Assembly: GCA_030407505.1 (NCBI GenBank)
Contig: JASDDH010000004.1
Coordinates: 62,001 to 126,000, forward strand
DNA: 64,000 nt
Reading direction: 5' to 3'
Source: Planococcus sp. APC 4015
Lineage (GTDB): Bacteria > Actinomycetota > Actinomycetes > Actinomycetales > Microbacteriaceae
In this document: positions 56,570-64,000 of the stretch, piece after piece
Layout: every line of letters begins with the position of its first letter
Position numbering within the stretch: the first letter of the stretch is position 1
Program-made: the position numbers and the translations under genes
The notes under the pieces: model-generated
Told to the model about the DNA's origin: nothing
What the model saw: only the letters and a program-made list of their open reading frames with translations
Database searches by the model: none

Positions 56570-56737
56570 GTCTGCGGCGCTCGGAAGCCCCGCAGTCAAC
56601 CTCCCGAGGATATCACGGTGCGGGAGCGGCTCTGAAAGCCGGGTCACCCGGGAAACCGCGAAAACACCGGGATCTGCGGAACCCCCAGACTGTGCAACTA
56701 GCATGTAGCGACCGGTACCCCCTGCACGAGGAGCCCC

Positions 56738-57478
56738 GTGGGACTACTTGACAGCTTCGAGAAGGGTCTCGAGCGCGCCGTGAACAGCGCGTTCGCGAAG
56801 ACCTTCCGCAGCGGCATCCAGCCGGTGGAGATCGCCTCGGCCTTGCGCAGCGAACTCGACAAGAAGGCCGCCGTCGTCAGTCGCGACCGCATCCTGGCAC
56901 CGAACACGTTCACCGTGCACCTGTCGCCCGCCGACGACGAGAAGATGGCCGCCCTCGGATCGGCGCTCGGCGAGGAGCTGCACACGCTGGTCGAGAAGCA
57001 CGCCAAGAAGCAGGGCTACTCGTTCGCCGGCCCGGTGTCGATCTCGATGCTGCGCGACGAGCAGCAGGCCACCGGAACACTGCGCGTAGAGACCTCGAGC
57101 GCGCAGGGCAAGGTGGCGTGGCGCGGGGTCGTCGACGTCGAGGGCAGGCGGCATCCGCTCGTGAAGTCGCGCACGGTGATCGGGCGCGGGAGCGACGCCG
57201 ACATCACCATCTCGGACGCCGGCACGAGCCGCAAGCACGTCGAGATCCTGTGGGACGGCGAGCGCGCGATGGTGCGCGACATGAACTCGACCAACGGCAC
57301 GCTGCTCAACGGCGTCAAGGTCGCCGAGGCGCCCCTCGCACCCGATTCCACCGTGCGCATCGGCCGCACCGACATCGTCTTCCACATCGTGGCCCAGACG
57401 GCTCCGCCGAAGCCGACCCTTCCCGCGAACGACGCGACGCGCGCCTTCGACCTGCGGGAACAGGGGCCTCTGCTGTGA
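56738..57478 (+). CDS. fhaA: FHA-domain protein FhaA (DUF3662)
   Basis: A 246-residue protein starting at GTG 56738 (GLLDSFEKGLERAVNS). N-terminal DUF3662 domain (residues 1-~120: SALRSELDKKAAVVSRDRIL) and C-terminal FHA domain (~145-220) with IGRGSDADITIS, SRKHVEI and NSTNGTLLNG, which binds phosphothreonine on partner proteins such as the lipid-II flippase MviN. It is the first gene of the wall-growth operon; GTG overlaps show coupling with FhaB. The 56570-56737 gap carries its promoter. Confidence 0.95.
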   Translation: MGLLDSFEKGLERAVNSAFAKTFRSGIQPVEIASALRSELDKKAAVVSRDRILAPNTFTVHLSPADDEKMAALGSALGEELHTLVEKHAKKQGYSFAGPVSISMLRDEQQATGTLRVETSSAQGKVAWRGVVDVEGRRHPLVKSRTVIGRGSDADITISDAGTSRKHVEILWDGERAMVRDMNSTNGTLLNGVKVAEAPLAPDSTVRIGRTDIVFHIVAQTAPPKPTLPANDATRAFDLREQGPLL

Positions 57479-57999
57479 GTGAACTGACCCTGCTGCTGCT
57501 GCGCGTCGGCTTTCTGCTGCTGATGTGGTTCTTCGTGGCCGCCGTCGTGTATTCGCTGCGTGCCGACCTCTTCGGCGTGAAGGTGCGCAAGATCCCGGAT
57601 GCCGCGCCTGCGGCCGCACCGTCACCGGCATCGCCCGCGGGGGCGACCGCCCCGGTCGCCGCACCGCCTCGGGCGGCGCCGTCGGCGGGCGGCCCGGCCA
57701 CCACCGATGCCGTGGCCCGCATCGTGATCACGAGCGGACCCAAGGCCGGCCTCGAGCTGCCACTCGGCAACGAGCCGCTCACGATCGGCCGTTCGAGCGA
57801 GTCGGGCCTCGTGATCCGCGACGACTACACCTCGAGTCATCACGCCCGTCTGGTGCTGTGGGGCGAGCAGTGGATGCTGCAGGACCTCGACTCCACGAAC
57901 GGCACGTGGCATGACGGCGTGCGCGTCGCTTCCCCCGTCCCGGTCATCGTCGGCGCGCCGATCAAGGTCGGCGCCACGACGTTCGAACTGCGGAAGTAG
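57475..57999 (+). CDS. fhaB: FHA-domain protein FhaB (FipA partner)
   Basis: A 174-residue protein from GTG 57475, overlapping fhaA by 4 bases. One N-terminal membrane helix (LLLLRVGFLLLMWFFVAAVV), an Ala/Pro linker, and a C-terminal FHA domain: LTIGRSSESGLVIRDDYTSS, HHARLVLW and DSTNGTWHDG. It recruits phosphorylated proteins to the membrane at the division/elongation site and works with PstP and the kinases of the operon. Confidence 0.94.
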   Translation: MSELTLLLLRVGFLLLMWFFVAAVVYSLRADLFGVKVRKIPDAAPAAAPSPASPAGATAPVAAPPRAAPSAGGPATTDAVARIVITSGPKAGLELPLGNEPLTIGRSSESGLVIRDDYTSSHHARLVLWGEQWMLQDLDSTNGTWHDGVRVASPVPVIVGAPIKVGATTFELRK

Positions 58000-58010
58000 A
58001 CCTCTCCGGC

Positions 58011-59249
58011 ATGGTCTTCCAGGGCTCGAGCACCGCGATCTCGCACACCGGCAAGGTGCGCTCCAACAACCAGGACTCCGGGTACGCGGGCTCCAACCTG
58101 TTCGTGGTCGCCGACGGCATGGGCGGGCACGCGGGCGGCGACGTCGCCTCGAGCCTCGCCGTGACCCGGCTCGAGCGGGTCGACCACCCCTACACGTCAC
58201 CGCCCGAGGCAGAGAAGGCCCTGCGCGACGCGATCGCGGACTCGGCGGTCGAGCTCATCGACACCGTGCACGTGCGTCCCGAGCTCGCCGGCATGGGCAC
58301 GACCGTCAGCGCCCTGGTGATGGTCGACGACTACGCGGTCATCGCCCATATCGGCGACTCGCGCATCTATCTGTACCGCGACGACGCGCTCACCCAGATC
58401 ACCACCGACCACACCTTCGTGCAGCGGCTGGTCGACTCGGGGCGCATCACGCCCGAGGAGGCCCGCTACCACCCGCGTCGCTCGGTGCTCATGCGCGTCC
58501 TCGGCGACAACGATCCCGATCCCGAGCTCGACACCTTCATCATGCCGACGCAGCCCGGCGACCGCTGGCTGCTGTGCTCGGACGGGCTGTCGGGCGTCGT
58601 CGACGATGCGCACACCGCCAAGGCGATGGGGCTCGGCCTCGCGCCGGGCCGCACGGCCGACGTGCTGCTCAAGCAGGCGCTCGACGGGGGAGCGCCCGAC
58701 AACGTCACGATCGTCATCGTCGACGTCGGCGGGCAGCATCCGCTCTTCTCGGGCACGCCCACCATCGTCGGCTCGGCGTCGAATCCGATCGGCATCGAGG
58801 TGCCGGCGTCGCGCCCCGGCCGCACGAACTGGCTTCACCCCAACCGCCAGGCGGCCAACGAGCCGTCGCACTTCGAGCCCGCGGCCGAGTTCCTCGAAGA
58901 GCTCATCGAAGAGGACCGCAGACGCGGTCGGCGCCGGCGTCTGGGCTGGATCGCCGGACTCGTGCTCGTGCTGGCGATCCTCGCGGCTGCCGTCTTCGGC
59001 GGATACCAGTGGACGCAGACCCGCTACTTCGTCGGCGCCGACGAAGACACGGTCGTCATCTTCCGCGGCATCCAGCAGAGCATCGGACCCATCTCGCTGT
59101 CGACGGTCTACGAGGACACCGGCATCGAACTGGACTCGCTCTCGGAGTTCACACGGGAGCGCGTCGAGCAGACGATCTATGCGGGCTCGCTGAGCCGTGC
59201 CCGCGGAGTGGTCGACACGATCACCACGATGGAAGGCGGGGCACCGTGA
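58011..59249 (+). CDS. pstP: PP2C-type Ser/Thr phosphatase PstP
   Basis: A 412-residue membrane phosphatase. The catalytic domain (1-~240) has SNNQDSGYAG, VADGMGGHAGGDVASSL (metal Asp), GMGTTVSAL, AHIGDSRIYLYRDD, LLCSDGLSGVVDD and GAPDNVTIVIVD. One helix (WIAGLVLVLAILAAAVFGGY) follows, then ~95 extracellular residues. It removes phosphates placed by the kinases in the same operon. It lies 11 bases after fhaB and overlaps the next gene by 4 bases. Confidence 0.96.
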   Translation: MVFQGSSTAISHTGKVRSNNQDSGYAGSNLFVVADGMGGHAGGDVASSLAVTRLERVDHPYTSPPEAEKALRDAIADSAVELIDTVHVRPELAGMGTTVSALVMVDDYAVIAHIGDSRIYLYRDDALTQITTDHTFVQRLVDSGRITPEEARYHPRRSVLMRVLGDNDPDPELDTFIMPTQPGDRWLLCSDGLSGVVDDAHTAKAMGLGLAPGRTADVLLKQALDGGAPDNVTIVIVDVGGQHPLFSGTPTIVGSASNPIGIEVPASRPGRTNWLHPNRQAANEPSHFEPAAEFLEELIEEDRRRGRRRRLGWIAGLVLVLAILAAAVFGGYQWTQTRYFVGADEDTVVIFRGIQQSIGPISLSTVYEDTGIELDSLSEFTRERVEQTIYAGSLSRARGVVDTITTMEGGAP

Positions 59250-60628
59250 CCGCCGACACCCAGTCCGTGAGCACCGACACCGCGGTCGTGCGGGCGCTGC
59301 GCCGCATCCGCGTGCCGCAGACCCAGCGCAACCGCGAACTCGCCCTGCTGCTGTTCGCCTTCGCGATCAACGGGGCGGCCGTCGCGCTCGTTCAGCTCGG
59401 CGTGAACGGCGTGATCGAGGGCGACTTCCTCTACTACTGCGGGGCGATCTCCGCCCTGGCGCTGGCGATCCACATCGTGCTGAGGCTCATGGCTCGCGAC
59501 GCCGATCCGTTCGTGCTGCCGATCGCGACCCTGCTCACGGGGCTCGGGCTCGCGATGATCTACCGTCTCGACCTGTATTGGGACCGCCACGGGTGGGACG
59601 CCTTCTCGACCCGTCAGCTCGCGTGGGCCGGCATCGCGCTCGTGCTCGCCATCGTCGTGATCGTGCTGCTGCGCAACTACCGCGTGCTGTTCCGCTACAC
59701 CTACATCTTCGGCTTCGCCGGCATCCTGCTGCTGATCCTGCCGATCGTGCCGGGCCTCAGCGGCGGTGGCAACGCCGACGTGTGGGTGGATGTCGGCTTC
59801 TTCACCTTCCAGCCGGGTGAGCTCGCCAAGATCTCGTTGGCGATCTTCTTCGCCGGCTACCTCGTGCGCACGCGCGAGAGCCTCTCGTCGGTCGGCACGC
59901 GCTTCCTCGGCATGACGTGGCCGCGCGCCCGCGAGCTCGGCCCGCTCCTGGTGCTCTGGCTGATCTCGCTGGGCATCATCGTGCTGCAGCGCGACCTCGG
60001 CACCGGACTGCTGATCTTCGGCATGTTCGTCGCGATGCTCTACGTCGCCACCGGCAAGACCAGCTGGGTGCTGATCGGCGTCGTGCTCGCGGGCATCGGC
60101 GCGTTCCTCGCCTCACGCGTGCTGCCTTACGTGCAGGCCCGCTTCACGAACTGGCTCGACCCCTTCAACCCCGACACCATCAACGGCTCCAGCTATCAGC
60201 TGGTCAACGGCCTGTTCGGCCTCGCCCACGGCGGACTCTTCGGCACGGGTCTGGGCCAGGGGCGGCCGTACCTGACCCCGGTCGCCGAGAGCGACTACAT
60301 CCTGCCGAGCCTCGGCGAAGAGCTCGGGCTCGTCGGCGTCTTCGCGATCCTGTGCCTGTACATGGTCTTCACGAGCCGCGGCATCCGCATCGGCCTGGCG
60401 GGGCAGGACGACTTCGGCAAGCTGCTCGCCGTCGGCCTCTCGTTCACGATCGCCCTGCAGGTGTTCATCATGGTCGGCGGCGTCACCCGCCTCATCCCGC
60501 TCACGGGTCTGACCACGCCGTTCCTGGCCGCGGGTGGATCCTCGCTCATCGCGAACTGGATCATCGTGGCACTCCTGCTGCGCATCTCGGATGCCGTGCG
60601 CTCCCGCCCCCGGGTGGTGATCGGCTGA
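59246..60628 (+). CDS. rodA: FtsW/RodA/SpoVE family peptidoglycan glycosyltransferase
   Basis: A 460-residue SEDS protein with about ten helices, starting at GTG (TADTQSVSTDTAVVRAL). Blocks: ADVWVDVGFFTFQPGELAKI with the catalytic-type loop, RDLGTGLLIFGMFVAMLYV, GGLFGTGLGQGRPYLTPVAE and FLAAGGSSLIANWIIVALLL. It polymerises lipid II together with a class B PBP; the operon position and neighbouring PbpA favour RodA-like elongation over FtsW, but the two cannot be told apart by sequence alone here. Confidence 0.93.
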   Translation: MTADTQSVSTDTAVVRALRRIRVPQTQRNRELALLLFAFAINGAAVALVQLGVNGVIEGDFLYYCGAISALALAIHIVLRLMARDADPFVLPIATLLTGLGLAMIYRLDLYWDRHGWDAFSTRQLAWAGIALVLAIVVIVLLRNYRVLFRYTYIFGFAGILLLILPIVPGLSGGGNADVWVDVGFFTFQPGELAKISLAIFFAGYLVRTRESLSSVGTRFLGMTWPRARELGPLLVLWLISLGIIVLQRDLGTGLLIFGMFVAMLYVATGKTSWVLIGVVLAGIGAFLASRVLPYVQARFTNWLDPFNPDTINGSSYQLVNGLFGLAHGGLFGTGLGQGRPYLTPVAESDYILPSLGEELGLVGVFAILCLYMVFTSRGIRIGLAGQDDFGKLLAVGLSFTIALQVFIMVGGVTRLIPLTGLTTPFLAAGGSSLIANWIIVALLLRISDAVRSRPRVVIG

Positions 60629-60636
60629 CATGACCA

Positions 60637-60669
60637 CCCTTCGATACGGCCGCTTCGCGACCTACTCAG
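60637..60669 (-). repeat. Dispersed short repeat, copy 2 (inverted)
   Basis: Read on the minus strand: CTGAGTAGG, a GC-rich core, CGTATCGAA, matching copy 1 at 14354-14387 at both ends. It lies in the only real gap of the operon, between rodA and pbpA. Confidence 0.55.
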
Positions 60670-60706
60670 GAACCAGCACGCGTCGCAGCTCTGCGAGGTG
60701 CGACCA

Positions 60707-62164
60707 GTGACCAAAGAACTCAGACGCCTCAGCATCCTGATGCTGCTCATGTTCGCGGGGCTGTTCGCCGCCGCGAGCTGGATCCAGGTCATCCAGGCCG
60801 AGACGCTCGCCCAGAACTCCGCCAACAAGCGCGCGCTGTACGACTCGTACGAGGTGCAGCGCGGATCGATCATCGCCAGCGGCGCGGCGATCGCATCGTC
60901 CGTGCCGTCCGGCGACCTGTACAGCTGGCAGCGCCAGTACACCGATGCCGACATGTGGGCACCCGTGACGGGCTACATCAACCCGGTGCTGGGCTCGGCG
61001 ACGGGCATCGAGTCGGCGATGAACCAGGATCTCAGCGGCACCGCCGGGTCGCAGTTCTTCTCGCGCATCGAGCGCATCCTGTCGGGCCAGCCGCCTCGCG
61101 GATCGAACGTCGTGCTGTCCCTCGATGCCGACGTGCAGCGCGCCGCCTACGACGCGCTCGGCGACCTGCAGGGCGGTGTCGTCGCGATCGAACCCTCGAC
61201 CGGCCGCATCCTCGCGATGGTGACGAGCCCGAGCTACGACACGAACCTCATGGCCTCGCACGACGCCGACCAGGTCAACGCCCTCTACGACCAGCTCGTC
61301 GCGGATCCCGAGGCGCCGCTGGCCAACCGCGGCATCGCCGGCGACCTGAACCCCCCGGGCTCGACGTTCAAGCTCGTCGTGGCCTCCGCCGCTCTCGCGT
61401 CGGGGGATTACACGCCGCAGTCGACGCTGCCCAACCCGGCCTTGTACCAGCTGCCCCAGTCGAGCAACGTCGTCTACAACGCCTCGGGTGGAGCCTGCGG
61501 TCCCGGTGAGACGGTGACGCTCGCGGATGCCCTGCGCCTGAGCTGCAACATCCCGTTCGCCGAACTCGCGGTCGAGCTCGGCGACACCGCGATCCGCGAC
61601 GAGGCCGAGAAGTACGGCTTCAACCAGCCGTTCACGCTTCCGCTGGTCTCGACGCCGTCCGGCTACCCCCGCTCGATCATGGACGACGCGCAGACCGCGC
61701 TGTCGGGGTTCGGACAGGGGCAGGTCACTTCGACGCCGCTGCAGATCGCGATGGTGTCGGCCGGCATCGCCAACGGAGGAGTCGTGATGAATCCGAGAAT
61801 GGTGGATCAGGTGATCGGTCAGGATCTGTCGGTGCAGCGCGTCTACGAGGATTCCGAGTTCGGGCGTGCCCTGGACGAGGACCTCGCCGACGAACTCGCC
61901 ACGATGATGGTGGCCAATGTCAGTGACGGCGTCGCGAGCGGTGCAAGAATAGACGGCGTCCAGGTAGCCGGAAAAACCGGTACCGCAGAGAACGGGTCCA
62001 GGCCCTATTCGCTGTGGTTCACAGGCTTCGCCCCAGCGGACGACCCGCAGGTGGCAGTCGCCGTCGTCGTCGAAGACGGTGGCGGGCAAGGGCAGTCGGG
62101 CAGCGGCGGATCGATCGCGGCGCCTATCGCGAAAAAGGTCATGGAGGCGGTGCTGGGCAGATGA
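60707..62164 (+). CDS. pbpA: Class B penicillin-binding protein PbpA
   Basis: A 485-residue transpeptidase with an N-terminal helix (RLSILMLLMFAGLFAAASWI). Catalytic motifs: SxxK in NPPGSTFKLVV, SxN in LSCN, KTG in VAGKTGTAEN. The short non-catalytic domain fits actinobacterial PbpA rather than FtsI. GTG 60707 (TKELRRLS) is preferred because GAGGTG is 6 bases upstream; the ORF start at 60698 lacks a site. It cross-links peptidoglycan with the upstream SEDS protein. Confidence 0.95.
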   Translation: MTKELRRLSILMLLMFAGLFAAASWIQVIQAETLAQNSANKRALYDSYEVQRGSIIASGAAIASSVPSGDLYSWQRQYTDADMWAPVTGYINPVLGSATGIESAMNQDLSGTAGSQFFSRIERILSGQPPRGSNVVLSLDADVQRAAYDALGDLQGGVVAIEPSTGRILAMVTSPSYDTNLMASHDADQVNALYDQLVADPEAPLANRGIAGDLNPPGSTFKLVVASAALASGDYTPQSTLPNPALYQLPQSSNVVYNASGGACGPGETVTLADALRLSCNIPFAELAVELGDTAIRDEAEKYGFNQPFTLPLVSTPSGYPRSIMDDAQTALSGFGQGQVTSTPLQIAMVSAGIANGGVVMNPRMVDQVIGQDLSVQRVYEDSEFGRALDEDLADELATMMVANVSDGVASGARIDGVQVAGKTGTAENGSRPYSLWFTGFAPADDPQVAVAVVVEDGGGQGQSGSGGSIAAPIAKKVMEAVLGR

Positions 62165-63927
62165 GACCGACACAGGGAGTGACCTTCGGCGGCCGCTACG
62201 AGCTCGATTCGCGGATCGCGATCGGCGGCATGGGCGAGGTGTGGGAGGCGACCGATCACGTCATCGGACGAACGGTCGCCATCAAGATCCTCAAAGACGA
62301 GTACATGGGCGACCCCGGCTTCCTCGAGCGCTTCCGCGCCGAGGCCCGGCACGCGGCGCTGGTGAACCACGAGGGCATCGCGAGCGTCTTCGACTACGGC
62401 GAGGAAGCCGGCAGCGCGTTCCTCGTCATGGAGCTCGTGCCCGGTGAGGCGCTCTCGACCGTCCTCGAGCGCGAGGGCTCACTGTCGACCGACAAGACGC
62501 TCGACATCGTCGCCCAGACGTCGGCCGCACTGCAGGCCGCGCACGCCGCGGGCCTGGTGCACCGCGACATCAAGCCGGGCAACCTGCTCATCACCCCCGA
62601 CGGTCGCGTGAAGATCACCGACTTCGGCATCGCCCGCATCGCCGACCAGGTGCCGCTCACCGCGACCGGTCAGGTGATGGGCACCGTGCAGTACCTGTCG
62701 CCCGAGCAGGCATCGGGTCATCCGGCATCGCCCGCCACCGACACCTACTCGCTGGGCATCGTCGCGTACGAGAGCCTCGCGGGCAAGCGCCCTTTCACGG
62801 GCGAGTCGCAGGTGGCCATCGCCATGGCGCAGATCAACGAGCAGCCCCCGCCGCTGCCGGCCACCGTCGCGGTGCCGGTGCAGAACCTCGTCATGGCGAT
62901 GATCGCCAAGAAGCCCGAGGAGCGTCCTGCGTCGTCCGCGGCCGTCGCGCGCGCGGCGACCGCGCTCCGCCGCGGAGACATGGCCGCCGCCGTGGCCGCC
63001 GTACCCGCGATCGCCACCGGCGCCGCTGTGGGCGACGACATGACCCAGCTGCTCGGTGCCGGTGCCGACACGTCGGCCGCCACCCGTCTGCTGCCGTCAC
63101 CGGCGGTCGAGGAGGTTCCGCTCGAGGGCGAGCAGCCCGCGAAGAAGAAGCGCAGCCCGTGGACCTGGCCGCTCGTGGCACTCATCGCGATCCTGCTGAT
63201 CGTGCTCGGCGGCACGATCTTCGCGCTCACGTCGAACCAGGGACCCGAGCCGGTCGAGAGCACGACGTCGAGCACGCCGAGCACGACACCGTCCGAGACT
63301 CCGAGCGACACCCCGACCCCGACGCCCACGACGGCCAACGTCGTGGCCGGCCAGCTCGAGGGTCAGAACTGCGACGCCGCCTCGGCCACCCTCGACGGGC
63401 TGGGCCTGGGCGCGAACTGCGTGACGGGAAATGCAGCACCGGATGCCGCGAGCGAGGGTCTCGTCTACGCCGTGACCCCGACGGGCAACGTGCCGCTGGG
63501 CACCGTCATCGAGCTCACCGTCTACGCCGGCCAGACGCCGCTGACCCAGCCCACCGCTCCGACCTTCCAGGGTTCGCCGGCCGAGATCGCACCGGGCGGA
63601 ACGCTCACCCTGATGTGGGCGGGGTACACCTGCCCCGCAGGAACCGGATCGGTCAGCTCGTACTCGTTCACCGCTCAGAACGGCACCGTCGTGGGCGGGC
63701 CGAACTTCGGACAGAACGCCCGCACCGCCCAGGTCACGGCCGGAAGCGAGGGAAGCGTCATCGTCACCTACACCGTGACGTGCACAGGCGGCACAGGCGG
63801 CGAGCGCGTGAGCCCGGCCTCGGGTGAGGCGACCGTGCCGATCGTGGCACCGGCGCCCGCGCCCGAGGAAGGCAACAACAACAACAACGGGAACAACGGC
63901 AACGGCAACGGCAACGGCAACGGTTGA
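62161..63927 (+). CDS. Ser/Thr protein kinase (PknA/PknB-type) with one PASTA-like unit
   Basis: A 588-residue membrane kinase. Kinase domain residues ~10-270: glycine loop IAIGGMGEVWEA, VAIKILK (Lys), HRDIKPGNLL, TDFGIARIAD, GTVQYLSPEQ. Then a linker, one helix (WPLVALIAILLIVLGGTIFA), a Thr/Pro-rich stretch, one PASTA-like unit (NVVAGQLEGQNCDAASATL), an immunoglobulin-like segment and an Asn/Gly tail. It phosphorylates wall-growth regulators; operon order suggests PknA, but PknA normally lacks PASTA, so I give no symbol. The start overlaps the pbpA stop. Confidence 0.9.
   Translation: MRPTQGVTFGGRYELDSRIAIGGMGEVWEATDHVIGRTVAIKILKDEYMGDPGFLERFRAEARHAALVNHEGIASVFDYGEEAGSAFLVMELVPGEALSTVLEREGSLSTDKTLDIVAQTSAALQAAHAAGLVHRDIKPGNLLITPDGRVKITDFGIARIADQVPLTATGQVMGTVQYLSPEQASGHPASPATDTYSLGIVAYESLAGKRPFTGESQVAIAMAQINEQPPPLPATVAVPVQNLVMAMIAKKPEERPASSAAVARAATALRRGDMAAAVAAVPAIATGAAVGDDMTQLLGAGADTSAATRLLPSPAVEEVPLEGEQPAKKKRSPWTWPLVALIAILLIVLGGTIFALTSNQGPEPVESTTSSTPSTTPSETPSDTPTPTPTTANVVAGQLEGQNCDAASATLDGLGLGANCVTGNAAPDAASEGLVYAVTPTGNVPLGTVIELTVYAGQTPLTQPTAPTFQGSPAEIAPGGTLTLMWAGYTCPAGTGSVSSYSFTAQNGTVVGGPNFGQNARTAQVTAGSEGSVIVTYTVTCTGGTGGERVSPASGEATVPIVAPAPAPEEGNNNNNGNNGNGNGNGNG
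63868..63926 (+). repeat. Low-complexity AAC/GGC tandem repeat encoding an Asn-Gly tail
   Basis: Triplet repeats encode EGNNNNNGNNGNGNGNGNG at the kinase C-terminus, just before the stop. Such tracts mutate by slippage and give a flexible extracellular end. Confidence 0.6.
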
Positions 63928-63943
63928 GCGGAGCCGCCTCGGT

Positions 63944-63949
63944 TAGGCT
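63944..63949 (+). promoter_or_regulatory. TAGGCT -10 box ahead of the next gene
   Basis: Same box as before many genes of this window; here it gives a short leader containing GGGGAG before the GTG at 63977. Confidence 0.4.
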
Positions 63950-63976
63950 GGTCCGAGGTCCATCCCGGGGAGTGAA

Positions 63977-64000
63977 GTGTCTGCTGAGCCGCGTGTGCTT
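63977..64000 (+). CDS. Start of the next gene, probably a second Ser/Thr kinase (partial)
   Basis: GTG-TCT-GCT-GAG-CCG-CGT-GTG-CTT (V/M S A E P R V L) runs off the window, with GGGGAG 5 bases upstream. In this operon type the following gene is pknB, but only eight codons are visible. Confidence 0.45.

Noticed and set aside
56485..56751. Plus-strand ORF starting MREGGLEPPRPCGHWH
   Set aside because: Antisense translation of tRNA-Leu.

Overview
The window is a piece of a GC-rich actinobacterial chromosome, most likely from the family Microbacteriaceae (Microbacterium or a close relative). The reasons are the strong G/C third-codon bias outside the left end, the FhaA-FhaB-PstP-RodA/FtsW-PbpA-Ser/Thr kinase operon, NucS (the actinobacterial and archaeal mismatch endonuclease), an LPPTG-anchored DUF5979-type adhesin, and many genes with a TANNNT -10 box only 6-7 bases before the start codon (leaderless transcription). 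The genus is an inference.

Left arm, bases 1 to about 11,530: an accessory, defence-rich island whose base composition is visibly less GC-rich than the rest. It holds the C-terminal end of a probable restriction/helicase protein cut by the window edge, a fused DUF262-DUF1524 (GmrSD-like, type IV restriction) protein, a tRNA-Arg(CCT), an excisionase and tyrosine integrase pair, an SF2 helicase fused to a PD-(D/E)XK nuclease, a tiny zinc-ribbon protein, a two-gene operon of a four-helix membrane protein and a ComEC-like metallo-beta-lactamase hydrolase, and a RloA/RloB-type ATPase-TOPRIM operon. The last operon is preceded by about 180 bases that fold into three consecutive hairpins, all of which pair better as plus-strand RNA. 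This structured leader and the unassigned helicase-nuclease and MBL-membrane modules are the best candidates for undescribed biology here.

Bases 11,844 to 24,330: housekeeping genes. These are purL with a small membrane protein, two tandem paralogous coiled-coil membrane proteins, an osmoprotectant (glycine betaine/proline) ABC importer on the minus strand, a GntR(YtrA type)-ABC exporter operon with a clear palindromic operator, a HerA/DUF87-like ATPase, chorismate mutase and an AI-2E family permease. At 24,349-24,628 two copies of a 76-base palindromic repeat flank the last 26 codons of a short-chain dehydrogenase, a gene remnant.

Bases 24,639 to 41,137: a beta-propeller lactonase and purA (overlapping), a cytochrome P450, a Pr6Pr-type membrane protein, a 2,344-residue cell-wall-anchored surface protein, a lipoprotein cyclophilin, the methionine importer metN-metI-metQ, and argG.

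Bases 41,150 to 56,569: a six-gene mrp Na+/H+ antiporter operon (A/B fused, then C, D, E, F, G, each overlapping the next by 4 bases), a LacI regulator divergent from an MFS transporter with a perfect 14-base operator, nucS, a HAD phosphatase with a coiled-coil membrane protein, a rhomboid-like/DUF2156 (MprF-like) fusion, a cold-shock protein, a GntR/FCD regulator, a GNAT acetyltransferase and tRNA-Leu(CAG).

Bases 56,738 to the end: the cell-wall growth and signalling operon fhaA-fhaB-pstP-rodA/ftsW-pbpA-pknA-like, tightly overlapping, with the start of the next gene (probably a second kinase) at the right edge.
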